Source: Paenibacillus senegalensis JC66 (GTDB taxonomy: Bacteria; Bacillota; Bacilli; Paenibacillales; NBRC-103111). Taken from it: a DNA stretch of 64,000 nt. This document shows positions 1 to 9,344 of this stretch, in pieces. Made by a program: the position numbers and the translations under genes. Below the pieces are notes generated by a model. The model was not told the origin of the DNA, did no database searches, and was given only the letters and a program-made list of their open reading frames with translations. Numbering within the stretch: position 1 is the stretch's first letter; each line of letters starts with the position of its first letter. Location: positions 1,697,147 to 1,761,146 of the forward strand of contig NZ_HE610957.1 of NCBI RefSeq assembly GCF_000285515.1. Direction: 5' to 3'.

Positions 1-898
1 AGCTGCCTACCAGATTATTGTTGATCTTCGCCTGCCATACATCCCCTTTATTAAGGAACGTCTCATTGTCGAGCAGCTTTTCCTCGTATAAATGGGCGAT
101 GAACTTTATCGCTTCCCTCATATTTTCCGTAATGCCGGCATATTGGATTTCTCCATCATAAATATCCCATTCCGGGTATCCTTCCCACATAGCGACTCCA
201 TAGATGGCAAACAAATGGTCCATCCAGCGCCCGAATTCACGCCCGGTCGTCGGCAGTTCGTCCTTCTCGCCATTGCCGTTCGGATCCTGATCGCGGAAAG
301 CCTTCAGCAGCTCGATATAATCATCCACTGTCTCGGGCATCTCCATACCGACAGCGTCAATCCAGTCCTGACGAATCATCGGGGCGCGCTCCGGCACAAG
401 GAACACCTTCGGAACGTAATAAATTTTGCCGTCAGGCGATGCCGAACGGACGACATCCCAGGCTTCCTCGGGAATCCGCTCCCATACATTCGGCGCGTAT
501 TCGGGGAGCAGATCATCAAGCGGCAGGGCTCCCCCCTGCTGGATCAAGGTCTGCTCCACTCCTCCGATTGGCCGGAGAATATCGGGCAAATTACCGGAAG
601 CAATCATCAGATTGACGTATTCCGATGGTTCGGAGCCTGGCGGCGTGGTAACAAGCTGATATTCGACCCCGGTTCTTTCCCGGATATAGGATACATGCGG
701 ATCGTCGCTTTTCGGAATCGTTCCGACACCCATATGGCTCTTGAATACTTTGACCTGAACGACTTCGTTCTCCGGGCCGGAACCGCTGCTTTCCCCATCC
801 GGCAAGCTGCCGTTGTTCTGCGGCGGAGTGGCGCAGCCCGCTGCCATCAGCAGAGTCAAAGCCAGCGGAGCCCATGCTTTCTTCATCGCTTTTGTCAT
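1..898 (-). CDS. Extracellular solute-binding lipoprotein of a CUT1 sugar ABC transporter (C-terminus cut by window edge)
   Basis: Probable sugar-binding lipoprotein delivering substrate to the two permeases just upstream. The visible 299 residues begin with a charged N-terminus, a hydrophobic stretch and a lipobox ending AAGC, then a Gly/Ser-rich linker and the mature domain. A region reading DQDPNGNGEKDELPTT resembles the calcium-binding-like loop common in LplA/YtcQ-type binding proteins (family knowledge). The start at 898 is chosen because GGAGG lies a few bases upstream. It is the third gene of a permease-permease-binding protein operon, the usual order for LplB-LplC-LplA. The reading frame stays open to base 1, so the gene continues outside the window. 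Substrate cannot be read from the sequence; complex oligosaccharides are typical of this group. Confidence 0.9.
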   Translation of the reverse strand, partial: MTKAMKKAWAPLALTLLMAAGCATPPQNNGSLPDGESSGSGPENEVVQVKVFKSHMGVGTIPKSDDPHVSYIRERTGVEYQLVTTPPGSEPSEYVNLMIASGNLPDILRPIGGVEQTLIQQGGALPLDDLLPEYAPNVWERIPEEAWDVVRSASPDGKIYYVPKVFLVPERAPMIRQDWIDAVGMEMPETVDDYIELLKAFRDQDPNGNGEKDELPTTGREFGRWMDHLFAIYGVAMWEGYPEWDIYDGEIQYAGITENMREAIKFIAHLYEEKLLDNETFLNKGDVWQAKINNNLVGS

Positions 899-997
899 AA
901 ATGATCCTCCCTTTAACCTATTGTTGATCTATATCACCGAATTGACGGTTCAATAGCTGTTTTCTTCGGCTGGCAGCGCTTCAATGAAAACGCTCTC

Positions 998-1867
998 TTA
1001 TTCTTTCAGCGAGCCAAGCATGGCCCCTTTTACAAAGAACTTTTGCAGGTAAGGGTAAACCAGTACGATCGGCACAGTAGCAAAAATAATCGTAGCCGCT
1101 TTCAAGGTCGTCGTATTGAAATCGTAATCCCCAAGAAACATATTGACCTGGGCCAGCTCTTCGGGTGAAATCAAATACGCCCGCAGCTTCATTTGCAAAG
1201 GCCATAATTCCGGGTCCCTTAAGAACAGAACCGCCCGCGAGAACGTATTCCAATAACCGACTGCATAAAACAAGCTTACCGTAGCCATCACGGGCTTGGA
1301 TAGCGGCAGATAAATTTGAAACAGGATGCGGAAGTCATGGCAGCCGTCTATTCTGGCGGAATCGTCCAGCTCCTTCGGTATGCCCATAAAAAAGGTTCGG
1401 ATAATAACCATATTAAATGTCCCGATCAATCCGGGAATAATAAGTGCCCATAAACTGTTCATCATGCCAAGCTCTCTTACGGTCAGGAAGAACGGAATCA
1501 TCGGGGCGTTAAAAATCATCGTCAAGACAATGGCGAACATAACAGGCTTGCGGATCAGAAATTCCTTCCGGGATAGCGGAAATGCGGTCAGAATCGAAAA
1601 CAGCATGCTCAGCAGGGTACCGAGAACCGTAATGTAAACCGTTATGCCAAACGATTTCCACAGCCCTTTATTTTGCAAAATATGGACCCAGGATGCTGTG
1701 GTGAACTCAACCGGAAGCAGAAACACTTCCTTGGAATCGGCCGCGATCGGCGAGCTGAACGACATGGCGAGCAAATGAAGCAGCGGCATAACCATAGTCG
1801 CCGAAGCTGCTATCAGAAATACGTAGTTGATCAGCTGAAAGCTCTTTTCTCCGAGTGATAGTTTCAT
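998..1867 (-). CDS. Carbohydrate ABC transporter permease, LplC/YtcP type
   Basis: Inner-membrane permease subunit of 289 residues with about six hydrophobic segments, beginning near residue 15. The EAA loop that contacts the ATPase is visible at about residues 178-205 (PKELDDSARIDGCHDFRIL). Its ATG directly abuts the TAA stop of the upstream permease, so the two are translationally coupled. The C-terminus KGAMLGSLKE is typical of CUT1 LplC-type permeases (family knowledge). No ATPase is encoded nearby, which is usual for this group because a shared MsmX-type ATPase serves several sugar transporters. Confidence 0.93.
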   Translation of the reverse strand: MKLSLGEKSFQLINYVFLIAASATMVMPLLHLLAMSFSSPIAADSKEVFLLPVEFTTASWVHILQNKGLWKSFGITVYITVLGTLLSMLFSILTAFPLSRKEFLIRKPVMFAIVLTMIFNAPMIPFFLTVRELGMMNSLWALIIPGLIGTFNMVIIRTFFMGIPKELDDSARIDGCHDFRILFQIYLPLSKPVMATVSLFYAVGYWNTFSRAVLFLRDPELWPLQMKLRAYLISPEELAQVNMFLGDYDFNTTTLKAATIIFATVPIVLVYPYLQKFFVKGAMLGSLKE

Positions 1868-2830
1868 TTACCATAACCCCTGTTCCGTTTTTCTGGCCAT
1901 CCGGTTAAAAATCCACAGCAATATAAAGCCGATAACCGATTGGAATATGCCGATGGCTGTCGTCACGCTGTACTGCCCCTGAAGTACACCCGCCCGGTAA
2001 ACATAAGTTTCGATAATATCGCCTACCGAATAGGTCATCGGAGTGAGCAAATTGTAGATTTGGTCGAAGCCAAGCTCCAGGAAATTGCCGATGTTCAATA
2101 AAAAGAGAACAAGAATGGTTGGAAACAGGGACGGAAGAGTAATGTACCAGGTTTGCTTCCACTTACTCGCTCCGTCTATTACAGCCGCCTCATACAAGTT
2201 GGGATCAATACCGCTTATGGCCGCGAGATAGATGATCGTTCCCCACCCGACTTCTTTCCAAATGGAAGACAGCACGACAATGGTTCGGAAATACGCCTCC
2301 TGCTGCATAAACAAAATCGGCTCGAAACCGAACAGCCCGCGAATGACATTAACGATCCCCTGAGACGCCAAAACTTCAAAAACGATCCCTCCCACAACGA
2401 CCCAGGACAGAAAGTGCGGCAGATAAAACAGGCTTTGGATAGTTCGTTTGACCATCATAAGCCGGATTTCGTTAAACAGAAGAGCCAGAATAATCGGCGC
2501 CGGAAAGCCGAATACAAGCTGGTAAAGCGCAATTAAAGACGTATTTCTCAATACGTTATAGAAGTCCTGATAAGTGAAGATGAAGCGGAAATTGTCTAAC
2601 CCTACCCAAGGACTTCCCATTATGCCTTTGAAAATCTGATAGTCTTGAAAAGCAATGACGCTTCCGGCCAGCGGAACATACTTGAATAGGACATAGAATA
2701 CAATACCGGGAAAAATCATTAGATAAAGCATCCAATGCTTGCGGATATTCTCCAAATACCGATTCTTGAATGTCCTAGGCCGGTGACCCGGCTTACCCGA
2801 ACTCACCATCTCTGCAGACAACTCTGCCAT
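1868..2830 (-). CDS. Sugar ABC transporter permease, LplB/YteP type
   Basis: First gene of the sugar-transport operon, 320 residues. A hydrophilic N-terminal tail of about 35 residues is followed by six probable membrane segments, the first near FPGIVFYVLFKYVPLAG, a hallmark of LplB-type permeases. The EAA loop is at about residues 215-240 (NLYEAAVIDGASKWKQTW). The start has AAGGAGC nine bases upstream. It pairs with the following LplC-like permease to form the heterodimeric channel for the lipoprotein-bound sugar. Confidence 0.93.
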   Translation of the reverse strand: MAELSAEMVSSGKPGHRPRTFKNRYLENIRKHWMLYLMIFPGIVFYVLFKYVPLAGSVIAFQDYQIFKGIMGSPWVGLDNFRFIFTYQDFYNVLRNTSLIALYQLVFGFPAPIILALLFNEIRLMMVKRTIQSLFYLPHFLSWVVVGGIVFEVLASQGIVNVIRGLFGFEPILFMQQEAYFRTIVVLSSIWKEVGWGTIIYLAAISGIDPNLYEAAVIDGASKWKQTWYITLPSLFPTILVLFLLNIGNFLELGFDQIYNLLTPMTYSVGDIIETYVYRAGVLQGQYSVTTAIGIFQSVIGFILLWIFNRMARKTEQGLW

Positions 2831-3128
2831 AGCTCACCAGCTCCTTCCAGTAAAATGATGGGGCATTTCGGCTAGTCCCTATCTTACGCACCGTGTAAGC
2901 TCAATACAATCAAGCGATATTCCAGCGAATGAACAATTCCGGGATTCGGCAGGAGCGCGCATTCAGGAGGATCAGTTCGGGGCTGACATTCATTGTGCAG
3001 AAGAGCCGCTACCCCGGACGGGACAGCGGTTTGGAAGATCGGTTTATTATCTGGAGGATTGGATGATTGAAGATGACAGTTAATGATTGCCGCGAGAGGC
3101 AAACGAGCTGCAGCTGAGTGACGGTGGG
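2831..3128. other. Intergenic region upstream of the sugar operon
   Basis: No convincing gene. A plus-strand frame is open from about 2861 to 3083 and ends in residues YYLEDWMIEDDS followed by a stop, but it has no start codon or ribosome binding site and an in-frame TGA closes it upstream. It may be the tail of a lost gene. The promoter of the leftward sugar operon should lie here, but I could not assign clear -35 and -10 boxes. Confidence 0.3.
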
Positions 3129-3141
3129 TTGACAGTCTATG

Positions 3142-3228
3142 GTTTAGGGGCTAAACTACATTTATAGCTTTGCAGTCCCGATTCCATGAGTTCCAAATTT
3201 TTTTACATTATTGGTTTAGCGTCTAAAC
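3142..3228. promoter_or_regulatory. Two 15-bp dyads GTTTAG-N3-CTAAAC (MarR-type operators)
   Basis: Perfect inverted repeats GTTTAG/CTAAAC with 3-bp spacers lie at 3142-3156 (spacer GGG) and 3214-3228 (spacer CGT). TTGACA at 3129-3134 and TTTACA at 3202-3207 are possible -35 boxes beside them. Short dyads of this form are typical operators of MarR-family repressors of multidrug pumps (family knowledge). Both are intact although the pump gene behind them is broken and no marR gene is adjacent. Confidence 0.6.
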
Positions 3229-3251
3229 TTTAATAATGAGGTGATTCATAA

Positions 3252-4201
3252 ATGAACATCCCTTTGCCGGAGGTTTGATCATCGAGTGGTTCAATTGGCG
3301 CTGGCTATTTTTAAGTCATGTCCCCCTGCTGCTGCTAGCCACCATTCTCGCTTACCGATATATTCCAAAAGGTTCTCAACAAAGAAAAGAACAGTCTTTC
3401 GATCAGTTGGGAGCCGCGCTATTGATGTTTCTGATCGCCGCATCCATGTTTATTATATCGAATGCTCAGGCGTGGAACTGGTTGTCGTTAAAGCCTTTGC
3501 TGCTTGCAGGTGCAGTAATGCTAGGCTTCTGCGCTCTGCTCTTTGTAGAAAAGCGCCATCCGAATCCCTTTGTACCTGTCCAGGCTTTGCGAATTCGGGC
3601 TGTATCAAGCGGGTTAATTATTAGCTGCGCAGGATTTATCATGACTCAAACCGTGCTAGTGCTGATGCCCTTCTACTTAACTGATGTTAAATTCCTGTCT
3701 CCCTCAACAGCAGGGGTTGCTCTGAGTGCGTATCCCATATTGCTGGCTGTGTCATCTCCGCTTGCCGGCTTTTTATCTGATCGGCACGGTTCTAGACGAT
3801 TGATGCTTTTGGGGTTGTCCTGCATCGGTTTAGGATTAGCGATCCTTGCTTTTTCGTCTGGACCGCTACCGATGATCGGGGTTATCTTGGTACTCGCCTT
3901 GATCGGGATGGGGATGGGGCTGATGACCACTCCAAACAACCGATTTATTATGGCACATACCTCTGCAGAACAAGCGGGAACGATTGGAGGATTCATCGCA
4001 TTATCGCGTAATATAGGCATGGTCTCAGGAGCAGCCATCGGTCTTGGCATGCTGCATCAACAGGGGGTTATGAGTGAAGGAGCATTGTTTGCTGCACTCC
4101 AAACAGGATTTATCATCAATTTGCTCATTTGTCTCGGAAGTGTGGGGATTCTCGGGTATAGCGGCATCCTTCGTGTTCAACAGCGTGTCCATCCACGCTA
4201 A
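3252..4201 (+). pseudogene. MFS drug:proton antiporter (DHA2/EmrB type), internally deleted
   Basis: The remnant begins with an ATG at 3252 behind a possible GAGGTG ribosome binding site. After eight codons (MNIPLPEV) the frame stops. In another frame the sequence continues from about 3271 as the middle and C-terminal half of a DHA2 exporter: GGLIIEW, then FNWRWLF, the junction between TM5 and TM6 in EmrB-like proteins. About eight further membrane segments follow to a normal stop at 4201. The four or five N-terminal helices (roughly 150 residues) are therefore missing, and the junction is out of frame. A TTG at 3275 could in principle start a 308-residue product, but it has no ribosome binding site and would lack the proton-coupling half. 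The two upstream MarR-type dyads survive. Confidence 0.85.
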
Positions 4202-4485
4202 AGCCTTAATAAACAAATTTTGAGCTGCAGCCAGGAAGCATTCATGCCAACCAATTTTATTTGATTTCCTTAAAGCCACAGTCTTCGAGATGGATATTGA
4301 GTTTGAATACGGCATTAATGAATCTCGGGAATGACTTGGGGGGAGCTTTGGGAGGTTGGCCATGGAAAAGAATACACCGGTGTATGGTAAAGCAAAAACG
4401 GCGGGAACCAATTTCTCGTCCCACCGTCCGCAATAGGGCTGTTCCACATCCATTTGGACAAACGGATTATTCTAATAATATTGAT

Positions 4486-5967
4486 TCATGCATAGTTTAG
4501 TTTCTTCTTCACTTTCTCCTCGCGGCTTCTGTTCTTAATAAAGAAAGATAGAAGCAAACTAATTAGGCCAACGATAATAATTACAAAATAGGCTTCATTA
4601 ACACCATGAATAGAAGCTGCCGTCAACAGAGCCTGCTCGGTTTGCCCTGCCGCTTCCCCGCTTGTTATGAGACTGTCAAGATGTTTATCGGAGCTGTTCG
4701 CCATGACAGTCACCAACAGCGAAGTTCCTACGGCCCCGGCCACCTGCCTGATCGTATTCCAGATAGCCGAGCCATGAGCGCTGAGACTTGTTGGGATTTG
4801 ATTCAATCCCGCCGTTTGAATCGGTGTAATGAGAAGAGCCATTCCAATGCGCCGGCCAGTAGACATAATTAGAAGAAAAGTATAACTGGTTGACTCGGTC
4901 AATACAGCAAAAGGTACCGTTGTTGCAATCGTGATGACTAAACCAATGACCGTAATCCATTTTGCCCCGTACCGGTCAAAGAGCTTCCCGGCAACCGGAC
5001 TGAGCAACCCCATCAAAACGGCCCCGGGCAGCATCATCAACCCGGATTCCATGGCCGTGTACCCTCTAGAATTCTGCAGATAAAGGGGCAGCAGGATCAT
5101 ATCCGCGTACATGATGATCGTAATTCCGACATTGATGATATTGTTCAGAGCAAATGTCCCGTATTTAAAGGTGCGCAAATCAAGAAAAGGATCGGCAGAA
5201 ACCAGCTGCCGCCTGGTAAACAGGCCGAGACCGATGACACCGACCAGAAGAGAAAGGATGACCTCTGGACTGGACCAGCCGCTATTGCCGGCAGCACTGA
5301 AACCGTACAGCAAACCTGCGAAGCCGATAGTCGATAAGCTCGCGCTGACCATATCCACCTTCGCTTTGGACGTCTCCGATACATTTTTCAAATAAAAATG
5401 TCCGCTAATAATCACAATCACCACAAGAGGAATCAGACCATAAAACATAACCTGCCAAGGGAATAGATCCAGAACATAGCCAGCCAGAGTAGGGCCAACT
5501 GCAGGAGCAAACAGAATGGCAAAGGAGACCATTCCCATAATGGTTCCCCGCTTCGCAGGCGGATATAGCTTGAGAACAACGTTAAAGAGCAGCGGCATTA
5601 TGATGCCGGCGCCAGCTGCTTGGATTACCCGGCCAGCCAATAGTACGGGGAAGCTCGCGGCAACTGCGGCTACTACGGTACCCGCCAGGAAAAGAATCAT
5701 GGAGCCCTGAAACAGCTGGCGAGTGGTAAATCGCTTCATTAGAAAAGCCGATATTGGAATCAACACGCCATTTACCAGCATATACCCTGTTGTCAGCCAC
5801 TGTGCTGTTGCGGGTGAAATGGCAAGATCATTCATTAGTGCAGGAGTAGCCACGCTCATTACGGTCTGATTTAGCGCAGCAAGAAAAGTTCCCAAAATCA
5901 AAATAAAGACAACGATTCCCTTTTTCGTTTCCGTGTTAGTATTATTCGTGGTTGCATCGTTATTCAA
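4486..5967 (-). CDS. MFS multidrug exporter, DHA2 (EmrB/LmrB) family
   Basis: Full-length 14-helix drug:proton antiporter of 493 residues. The first helix carries the LNQTVMSVATPALMNDL motif typical of DHA2 proteins. Motif C (PAVGPTLAGYVLD) follows at about residues 150-165, then the FPWQVMF segment. The sequence resembles LmrB/MdtB-type exporters of lincosamides and other drugs (family knowledge). The gene is divergent from a TetR-like regulator at 6183, and the shared intergenic region carries an AT-rich inverted repeat, so local repression with drug induction is the likely arrangement. The C-terminus ends in a short basic tail. Confidence 0.92.
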   Translation of the reverse strand: MNNDATTNNTNTETKKGIVVFILILGTFLAALNQTVMSVATPALMNDLAISPATAQWLTTGYMLVNGVLIPISAFLMKRFTTRQLFQGSMILFLAGTVVAAVAASFPVLLAGRVIQAAGAGIIMPLLFNVVLKLYPPAKRGTIMGMVSFAILFAPAVGPTLAGYVLDLFPWQVMFYGLIPLVVIVIISGHFYLKNVSETSKAKVDMVSASLSTIGFAGLLYGFSAAGNSGWSSPEVILSLLVGVIGLGLFTRRQLVSADPFLDLRTFKYGTFALNNIINVGITIIMYADMILLPLYLQNSRGYTAMESGLMMLPGAVLMGLLSPVAGKLFDRYGAKWITVIGLVITIATTVPFAVLTESTSYTFLLIMSTGRRIGMALLITPIQTAGLNQIPTSLSAHGSAIWNTIRQVAGAVGTSLLVTVMANSSDKHLDSLITSGEAAGQTEQALLTAASIHGVNEAYFVIIIVGLISLLLSFFIKNRSREEKVKKKLNYA

Positions 5968-6011
5968 TCTAACAGCATCCTCCCTGTCGCATTATAATTT
6001 ACAAAGTGTTG

Positions 6012-6036
6012 TATAATTGACAATGTATAAATTATA
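6012..6036. promoter_or_regulatory. AT-rich inverted repeat between the MFS exporter and tetR-type genes
   Basis: TATAATT at 6012-6018 and AATTATA at 6030-6036 form a perfect 7-bp dyad with an 11-bp spacer, inside the divergent promoter region of the exporter and regulator. Position and symmetry fit a TetR-type operator. The base composition is very AT-rich, so chance symmetry is possible. Confidence 0.4.
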
Positions 6037-6182
6037 ATTACAGTAAATCACGTTTCACAAGCAACAATTTTCAATTAGGTGTCAATTAATTAATAGATCC
6101 TTGCACTATGATGATTATTTTTGAAATATGCGACATAATTGAGAAAATTGTAGTGTGGGTGAACGGAAAGAGGATAATGGTC

Positions 6183-6788
6183 ATGGAAAATAAAAGAGCA
6201 CATACAGACCTTCGCAAAATACGAACTCGCAAACTCATTAGAGATGCCTTTATTGAATTGCTTCAGGAAAGTGATGTTGAAAAAATAACGGTGCATCGGT
6301 TAGCAGAGCGGGCGACTATAAATCGCGTTACTTTTTATTTGCATTATCGCGACATCCCCGACATGGTGGAAAAGATGGCGGACGAAATGATCGAGGACAT
6401 CAACGCGGTTAATCAAAAATATAACAGCGAGGCGCAACGAACGGGTAATACAAGATGGGAAAGCCTGGTGAAATTGCTTGAGCATATAGCGGAGCATGGG
6501 GAATTTTACAAAACCGTGCTTGGCCCTAATGGAATTCCCATTTTTAGAGAGCGTCTGCACAAATTATTTCGGGATCGAATCGTTTCGGCGGTTGACAGAA
6601 CCGGAAGTGATTCCTTCGTGGAAAAAGCAGGCGTTAAAAAAGACATCTTGATCTGGTATGATACATCAGCCATAATAGGCACGATCATTTCCTGGCTGCA
6701 AAACGACATGCCCTATACCCCGGCTTTTCTGGCGAAACAATTCGCCTTGCTGCATAACCGGACAGGGAATCAGCAACCGGACCTGTAA
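6183..6788 (+). CDS. TetR/AcrR family transcriptional regulator
   Basis: DNA-binding repressor of about 201 residues. The N-terminal helix-turn-helix covers roughly residues 10-56: a KLIRDAFIELL helix, then a recognition region INRVTFYLHYRD. The C-terminal ligand domain is of the type found in DhaS-like and YbiH-like TetR proteins (family knowledge). The start at 6183 is chosen because AAAGAGG lies nine bases upstream. An in-frame ATG six bases earlier is too close to that site, and an upstream ATG at 6108 lacks one. The gene is divergent from the MFS exporter and probably controls it. Confidence 0.87.
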   Translation: MENKRAHTDLRKIRTRKLIRDAFIELLQESDVEKITVHRLAERATINRVTFYLHYRDIPDMVEKMADEMIEDINAVNQKYNSEAQRTGNTRWESLVKLLEHIAEHGEFYKTVLGPNGIPIFRERLHKLFRDRIVSAVDRTGSDSFVEKAGVKKDILIWYDTSAIIGTIISWLQNDMPYTPAFLAKQFALLHNRTGNQQPDL

Positions 6789-6952
6789 AAAGGAATAGAC
6801 CGGCTCATCGCGAACAGGCCGGTCCAAGCGTCTTTATGATGGGACTATTTGCGATTCGCATGGCGGGTACGGGCTTCCCTATGCCTCTTGTAGCGAACAG
6901 CGGACAACCATTGACAACAAGCTTTCAAGCAGTATTTTTGTCCCGTCTATCG
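6789..6952. other. Convergent intergenic region with a GC-rich hairpin
   Basis: GACCGGC at 6798-6804 pairs with GCCGGTC at 6818-6824, but no T-run follows, so terminator function is uncertain. On the minus strand a 33-codon open frame (about 6845-6945) reads TGQKYCLKACCQWLSAV and then a basic tail. It follows a stop directly and has no start codon, so it is more likely a relic than a gene. Confidence 0.35.
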
Positions 6953-7969
6953 TCATCGTGCTAGTAATTTTACAACATCGTCTATAATTTTCTCGTAAGC
7001 GATCAGGCCGCTTCCAAGCCAATACTCGTCATTTACTTCGTACACATGGCCTTGCTGCACAGCAGGTATGCTTTTCCAAATATTGCTTTCCGTCATCTCT
7101 TTCATTCGTTCCGTGCCTTGTCCATAGGCATTGATCACGAAAATATAATCTGCATCCAATTCCGGAAGGATCTCCAGCGAAATATTCAAACTGTTCTCAT
7201 CCTCCGCCAGCGGGGTCATGTCCATACCCAAATGCTGATTAATGACATAACCGCAAAAATAATTGCCGCCCATCAAACTGACTCCTCGGCTAGCAAAGCG
7301 GATGATCGCCACTTTCTTGCCGGACGCGTTCTGCTCAATAGCCGCTTTAGCCTCGTTGACTTTCTGACGATAGGACTCCAGGGCTTGATTGACCTCATCC
7401 GTTTTCCCTATCAATTCACCCAATTTTTCGAGCGATTTCTCTACATCGCCAGCCGCATTGCTGAACACATAGGTCGGCGCAATCTTGGAATAATTTTCGT
7501 ATACGCCATTTTCGGCATAGTTGGCCGTATGCAGAATAATCAGGTCAGGTTCGTATGACAGCAGCTCCTCGGATGAAGGCATTCCGCCCGAGAAATCCAT
7601 CTTTGGTATCCCCTGCAATTTATCCTCTAAATATCGATGACCTTGATTTCCATTCGACCACTGGGCTACAGGTTCAACACCGAGAGTGAGCAAGGCGTCC
7701 TCCATGTAGGGGGCAAAAATTCTGACAGGCGCTTCCGGCACGACCACTTCATGACCGAGTTCATCTGTGAACACCCGATCTGCTTCCGGTTCGGCTTCTT
7801 CCTTATTTACCGGCGCAGATTCAGAAGGCTCGGGAGCCTTTGACACGATTGCACCATCTGATTGCTTACTGTTCGTATCCGTTGGACCGGAACCGCACGC
7901 GGCAAGCAAGCCAATGCTAAGCAAGCTCAAGCCGAATAGAAACCTTACCGAACGAAATTTGTACGACAT
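6953..7969 (-). CDS. Iron-siderophore ABC transporter substrate-binding lipoprotein
   Basis: FeuA/FhuD/YfiY-type periplasmic-binding lipoprotein, 338 residues. A signal peptide with lipobox LLAACG is followed by a Ser/Glu/Pro-rich linker. The domain start VFTDELGHEVVVPEAPVRI is diagnostic of the ferric-siderophore-binding family (Peripla_BP_2). PDLIILHTANYAENG lies mid-protein and the C-terminus is DDVVKLLAR. It captures a ferric siderophore at the outer face of the membrane. A Fur box lies about 20 bases upstream of the start, so iron starvation should induce it. No permease or ATPase is adjacent, so it must work with subunits encoded elsewhere. The neighbouring Btr-like AraC gene is probably its regulator. 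Confidence 0.93.
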   Translation of the reverse strand: MSYKFRSVRFLFGLSLLSIGLLAACGSGPTDTNSKQSDGAIVSKAPEPSESAPVNKEEAEPEADRVFTDELGHEVVVPEAPVRIFAPYMEDALLTLGVEPVAQWSNGNQGHRYLEDKLQGIPKMDFSGGMPSSEELLSYEPDLIILHTANYAENGVYENYSKIAPTYVFSNAAGDVEKSLEKLGELIGKTDEVNQALESYRQKVNEAKAAIEQNASGKKVAIIRFASRGVSLMGGNYFCGYVINQHLGMDMTPLAEDENSLNISLEILPELDADYIFVINAYGQGTERMKEMTESNIWKSIPAVQQGHVYEVNDEYWLGSGLIAYEKIIDDVVKLLAR

Positions 7970-7985
7970 CCATATATCCCCTCTC

Positions 7986-8004
7986 GATGATAATCATTCT
8001 CAGT
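7986..8004. promoter_or_regulatory. Fur box upstream of the siderophore-binding lipoprotein
   Basis: TGATAATCATTCTCA at 7988-8002 matches the 15-bp Fur core TGATAATCATTATCA at 14 positions. It lies about 20 bases before the start codon of the lipoprotein and right after the end of the AraC gene, which is where a Fur repressor would block transcription. Confidence 0.85.
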
Positions 8005-8012
8005 AATAGAGA

Positions 8013-9245
8013 TTATATCGGATGCGCAATAGAGCCGCCATGCATTTTCTCCTTTTGTTGATTTGGATTATAGTTCATAAAGAAAAGCAGCAGTTCATCC
8101 AGCATTCGGTCGATAGCCGTGGCGGAATATTCAAACCATGGATCGGAATGTATCGAATAAACACGCCCGTGCTTCACCGCCTTAAGCTTACCCCATAACT
8201 TGTTATGCCGAAGCGATAGCCAGTATGCCCGCGATGCAGATTCAGGACATACTGCAATCAGAATACGATCCGGATCAAGCCGGGCCAGCTGTTCAAGCGA
8301 TATCTCCGTATTATATAAAACCTCCGCTGCATAAGCGGGTGTTAGCTCTAAATCGTGAAATAATAAATCATACATTCCTTGATTGCAATACAGGTACAAA
8401 GCTTCGCCATAAAGACGGAGCACGGCAAATGAATCCGCACCCAGCACAGGGGCAAGCTGTTTACGGGCAAACTGAATTTTTTGTTCATAGCTATCAATCC
8501 AGACCCTGCCCTGCTCCTCCCTCCCGAGGAACAACGCGATCTTGCGAAGCTGCTCCCGCCAATTCATCGTATGTACGGGAAGGAAGATAGACGGAGCCAT
8601 ATCCTCCAGCTTCTGTCTTACTTTTGCCGGCAGGTGCTCATCACCGACAATCCTATCCGGCCTTGATCTGACCCAGTCGCGCCAGTTGGCTTCGTGAAGC
8701 CCGTCAAATTCCAGACCTATCTCGATTTTTGAGCGATACGTGTAATAGTAATAAGGCGTCCATTTCGGATTCAAAGGAGCCGATACCGGAACAATCTGCA
8801 GGGCAAGCAATTGGCCCATAACCGGCGGCGAGCATGCCGCAACCCGTATTTTCCGCTTCTTGACATATTCGGACGGAGAAATTCCTACTTCTTTCTTGAA
8901 TTTCCGGCTGAAGTAAAATTCATCGCTGTAGCCCACCTTATGGGCAATTTCTCGCATCCGGTAATCGGATTCGAGCAAATATCGTTTGGCCCGGTTGATT
9001 CGCAAATCTGTTAAATAATCAATGGCACTGTGACCAAAGGTTTTTTTGAATAAATATACGAAATACTTGGGACTAAGGTTCGCCATTTGAGCCAACTGCG
9101 CAATAGAAAGAGGCTCATGATAATGATGCTCCATGTACTCTCGAATCTGCTTCAAGTCCGTCCTGGAAGTTGGATTCAGACATGTGAGCGAGCTTTGTTC
9201 ATCTAAATGCAAGAACGCATTCCCCCTTAAAGACAGCGCACCCAT
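8013..9245 (-). CDS. AraC-family regulator with C-terminal siderophore-binding-protein-like domain (Btr/YbbB type)
   Basis: One-component siderophore sensor. With a start at 9245 it has about 410 residues. An AraC double helix-turn-helix covers about residues 25-125, containing PLSIAQLAQMANLSPKYF and IAHKVGYSDEFYFSRKFKK. A periplasmic-binding-protein-like domain follows (KRKIRVAACSPPVMGQLLAL through DRMLDELLLFFM). In B. subtilis Btr this cytoplasmic domain senses bacillibactin-type siderophores (family knowledge). Unlike Btr there is no room for an N-terminal cupin domain. The frame is open to 9392, but that extension translates the Fur box itself. The ATG at 9245 has only a weak ribosome binding site, so the exact start is uncertain. 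It probably activates the adjacent lipoprotein gene and distant siderophore genes. Confidence 0.85.
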   Translation of the reverse strand: MGALSLRGNAFLHLDEQSSLTCLNPTSRTDLKQIREYMEHHYHEPLSIAQLAQMANLSPKYFVYLFKKTFGHSAIDYLTDLRINRAKRYLLESDYRMREIAHKVGYSDEFYFSRKFKKEVGISPSEYVKKRKIRVAACSPPVMGQLLALQIVPVSAPLNPKWTPYYYYTYRSKIEIGLEFDGLHEANWRDWVRSRPDRIVGDEHLPAKVRQKLEDMAPSIFLPVHTMNWREQLRKIALFLGREEQGRVWIDSYEQKIQFARKQLAPVLGADSFAVLRLYGEALYLYCNQGMYDLLFHDLELTPAYAAEVLYNTEISLEQLARLDPDRILIAVCPESASRAYWLSLRHNKLWGKLKAVKHGRVYSIHSDPWFEYSATAIDRMLDELLLFFMNYNPNQQKEKMHGGSIAHPI

Positions 9246-9344
9246 CCTATCTTCAGTTATTGAGCTGTGAAAAATGAAGCGGGAGAGAATATAATCGGCA
9301 CACGTCTTCCCTCCAAAACCTTTCTCAATATGGACAGTGATAGT

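Noticed and set aside
92..904. Plus-strand open frame of 270 codons
   Set aside because: It mirrors the lipoprotein gene on the minus strand, which has a signal peptide, lipobox and ribosome binding site.
4202..4485. Short open frames on both strands between the two MFS genes
   Set aside because: No ribosome binding sites or family resemblance; treated as decayed intergenic DNA.
6798..6824. GACCGGC/GCCGGTC hairpin as terminator
   Set aside because: No T-run on either strand, so it is only noted as a hairpin.
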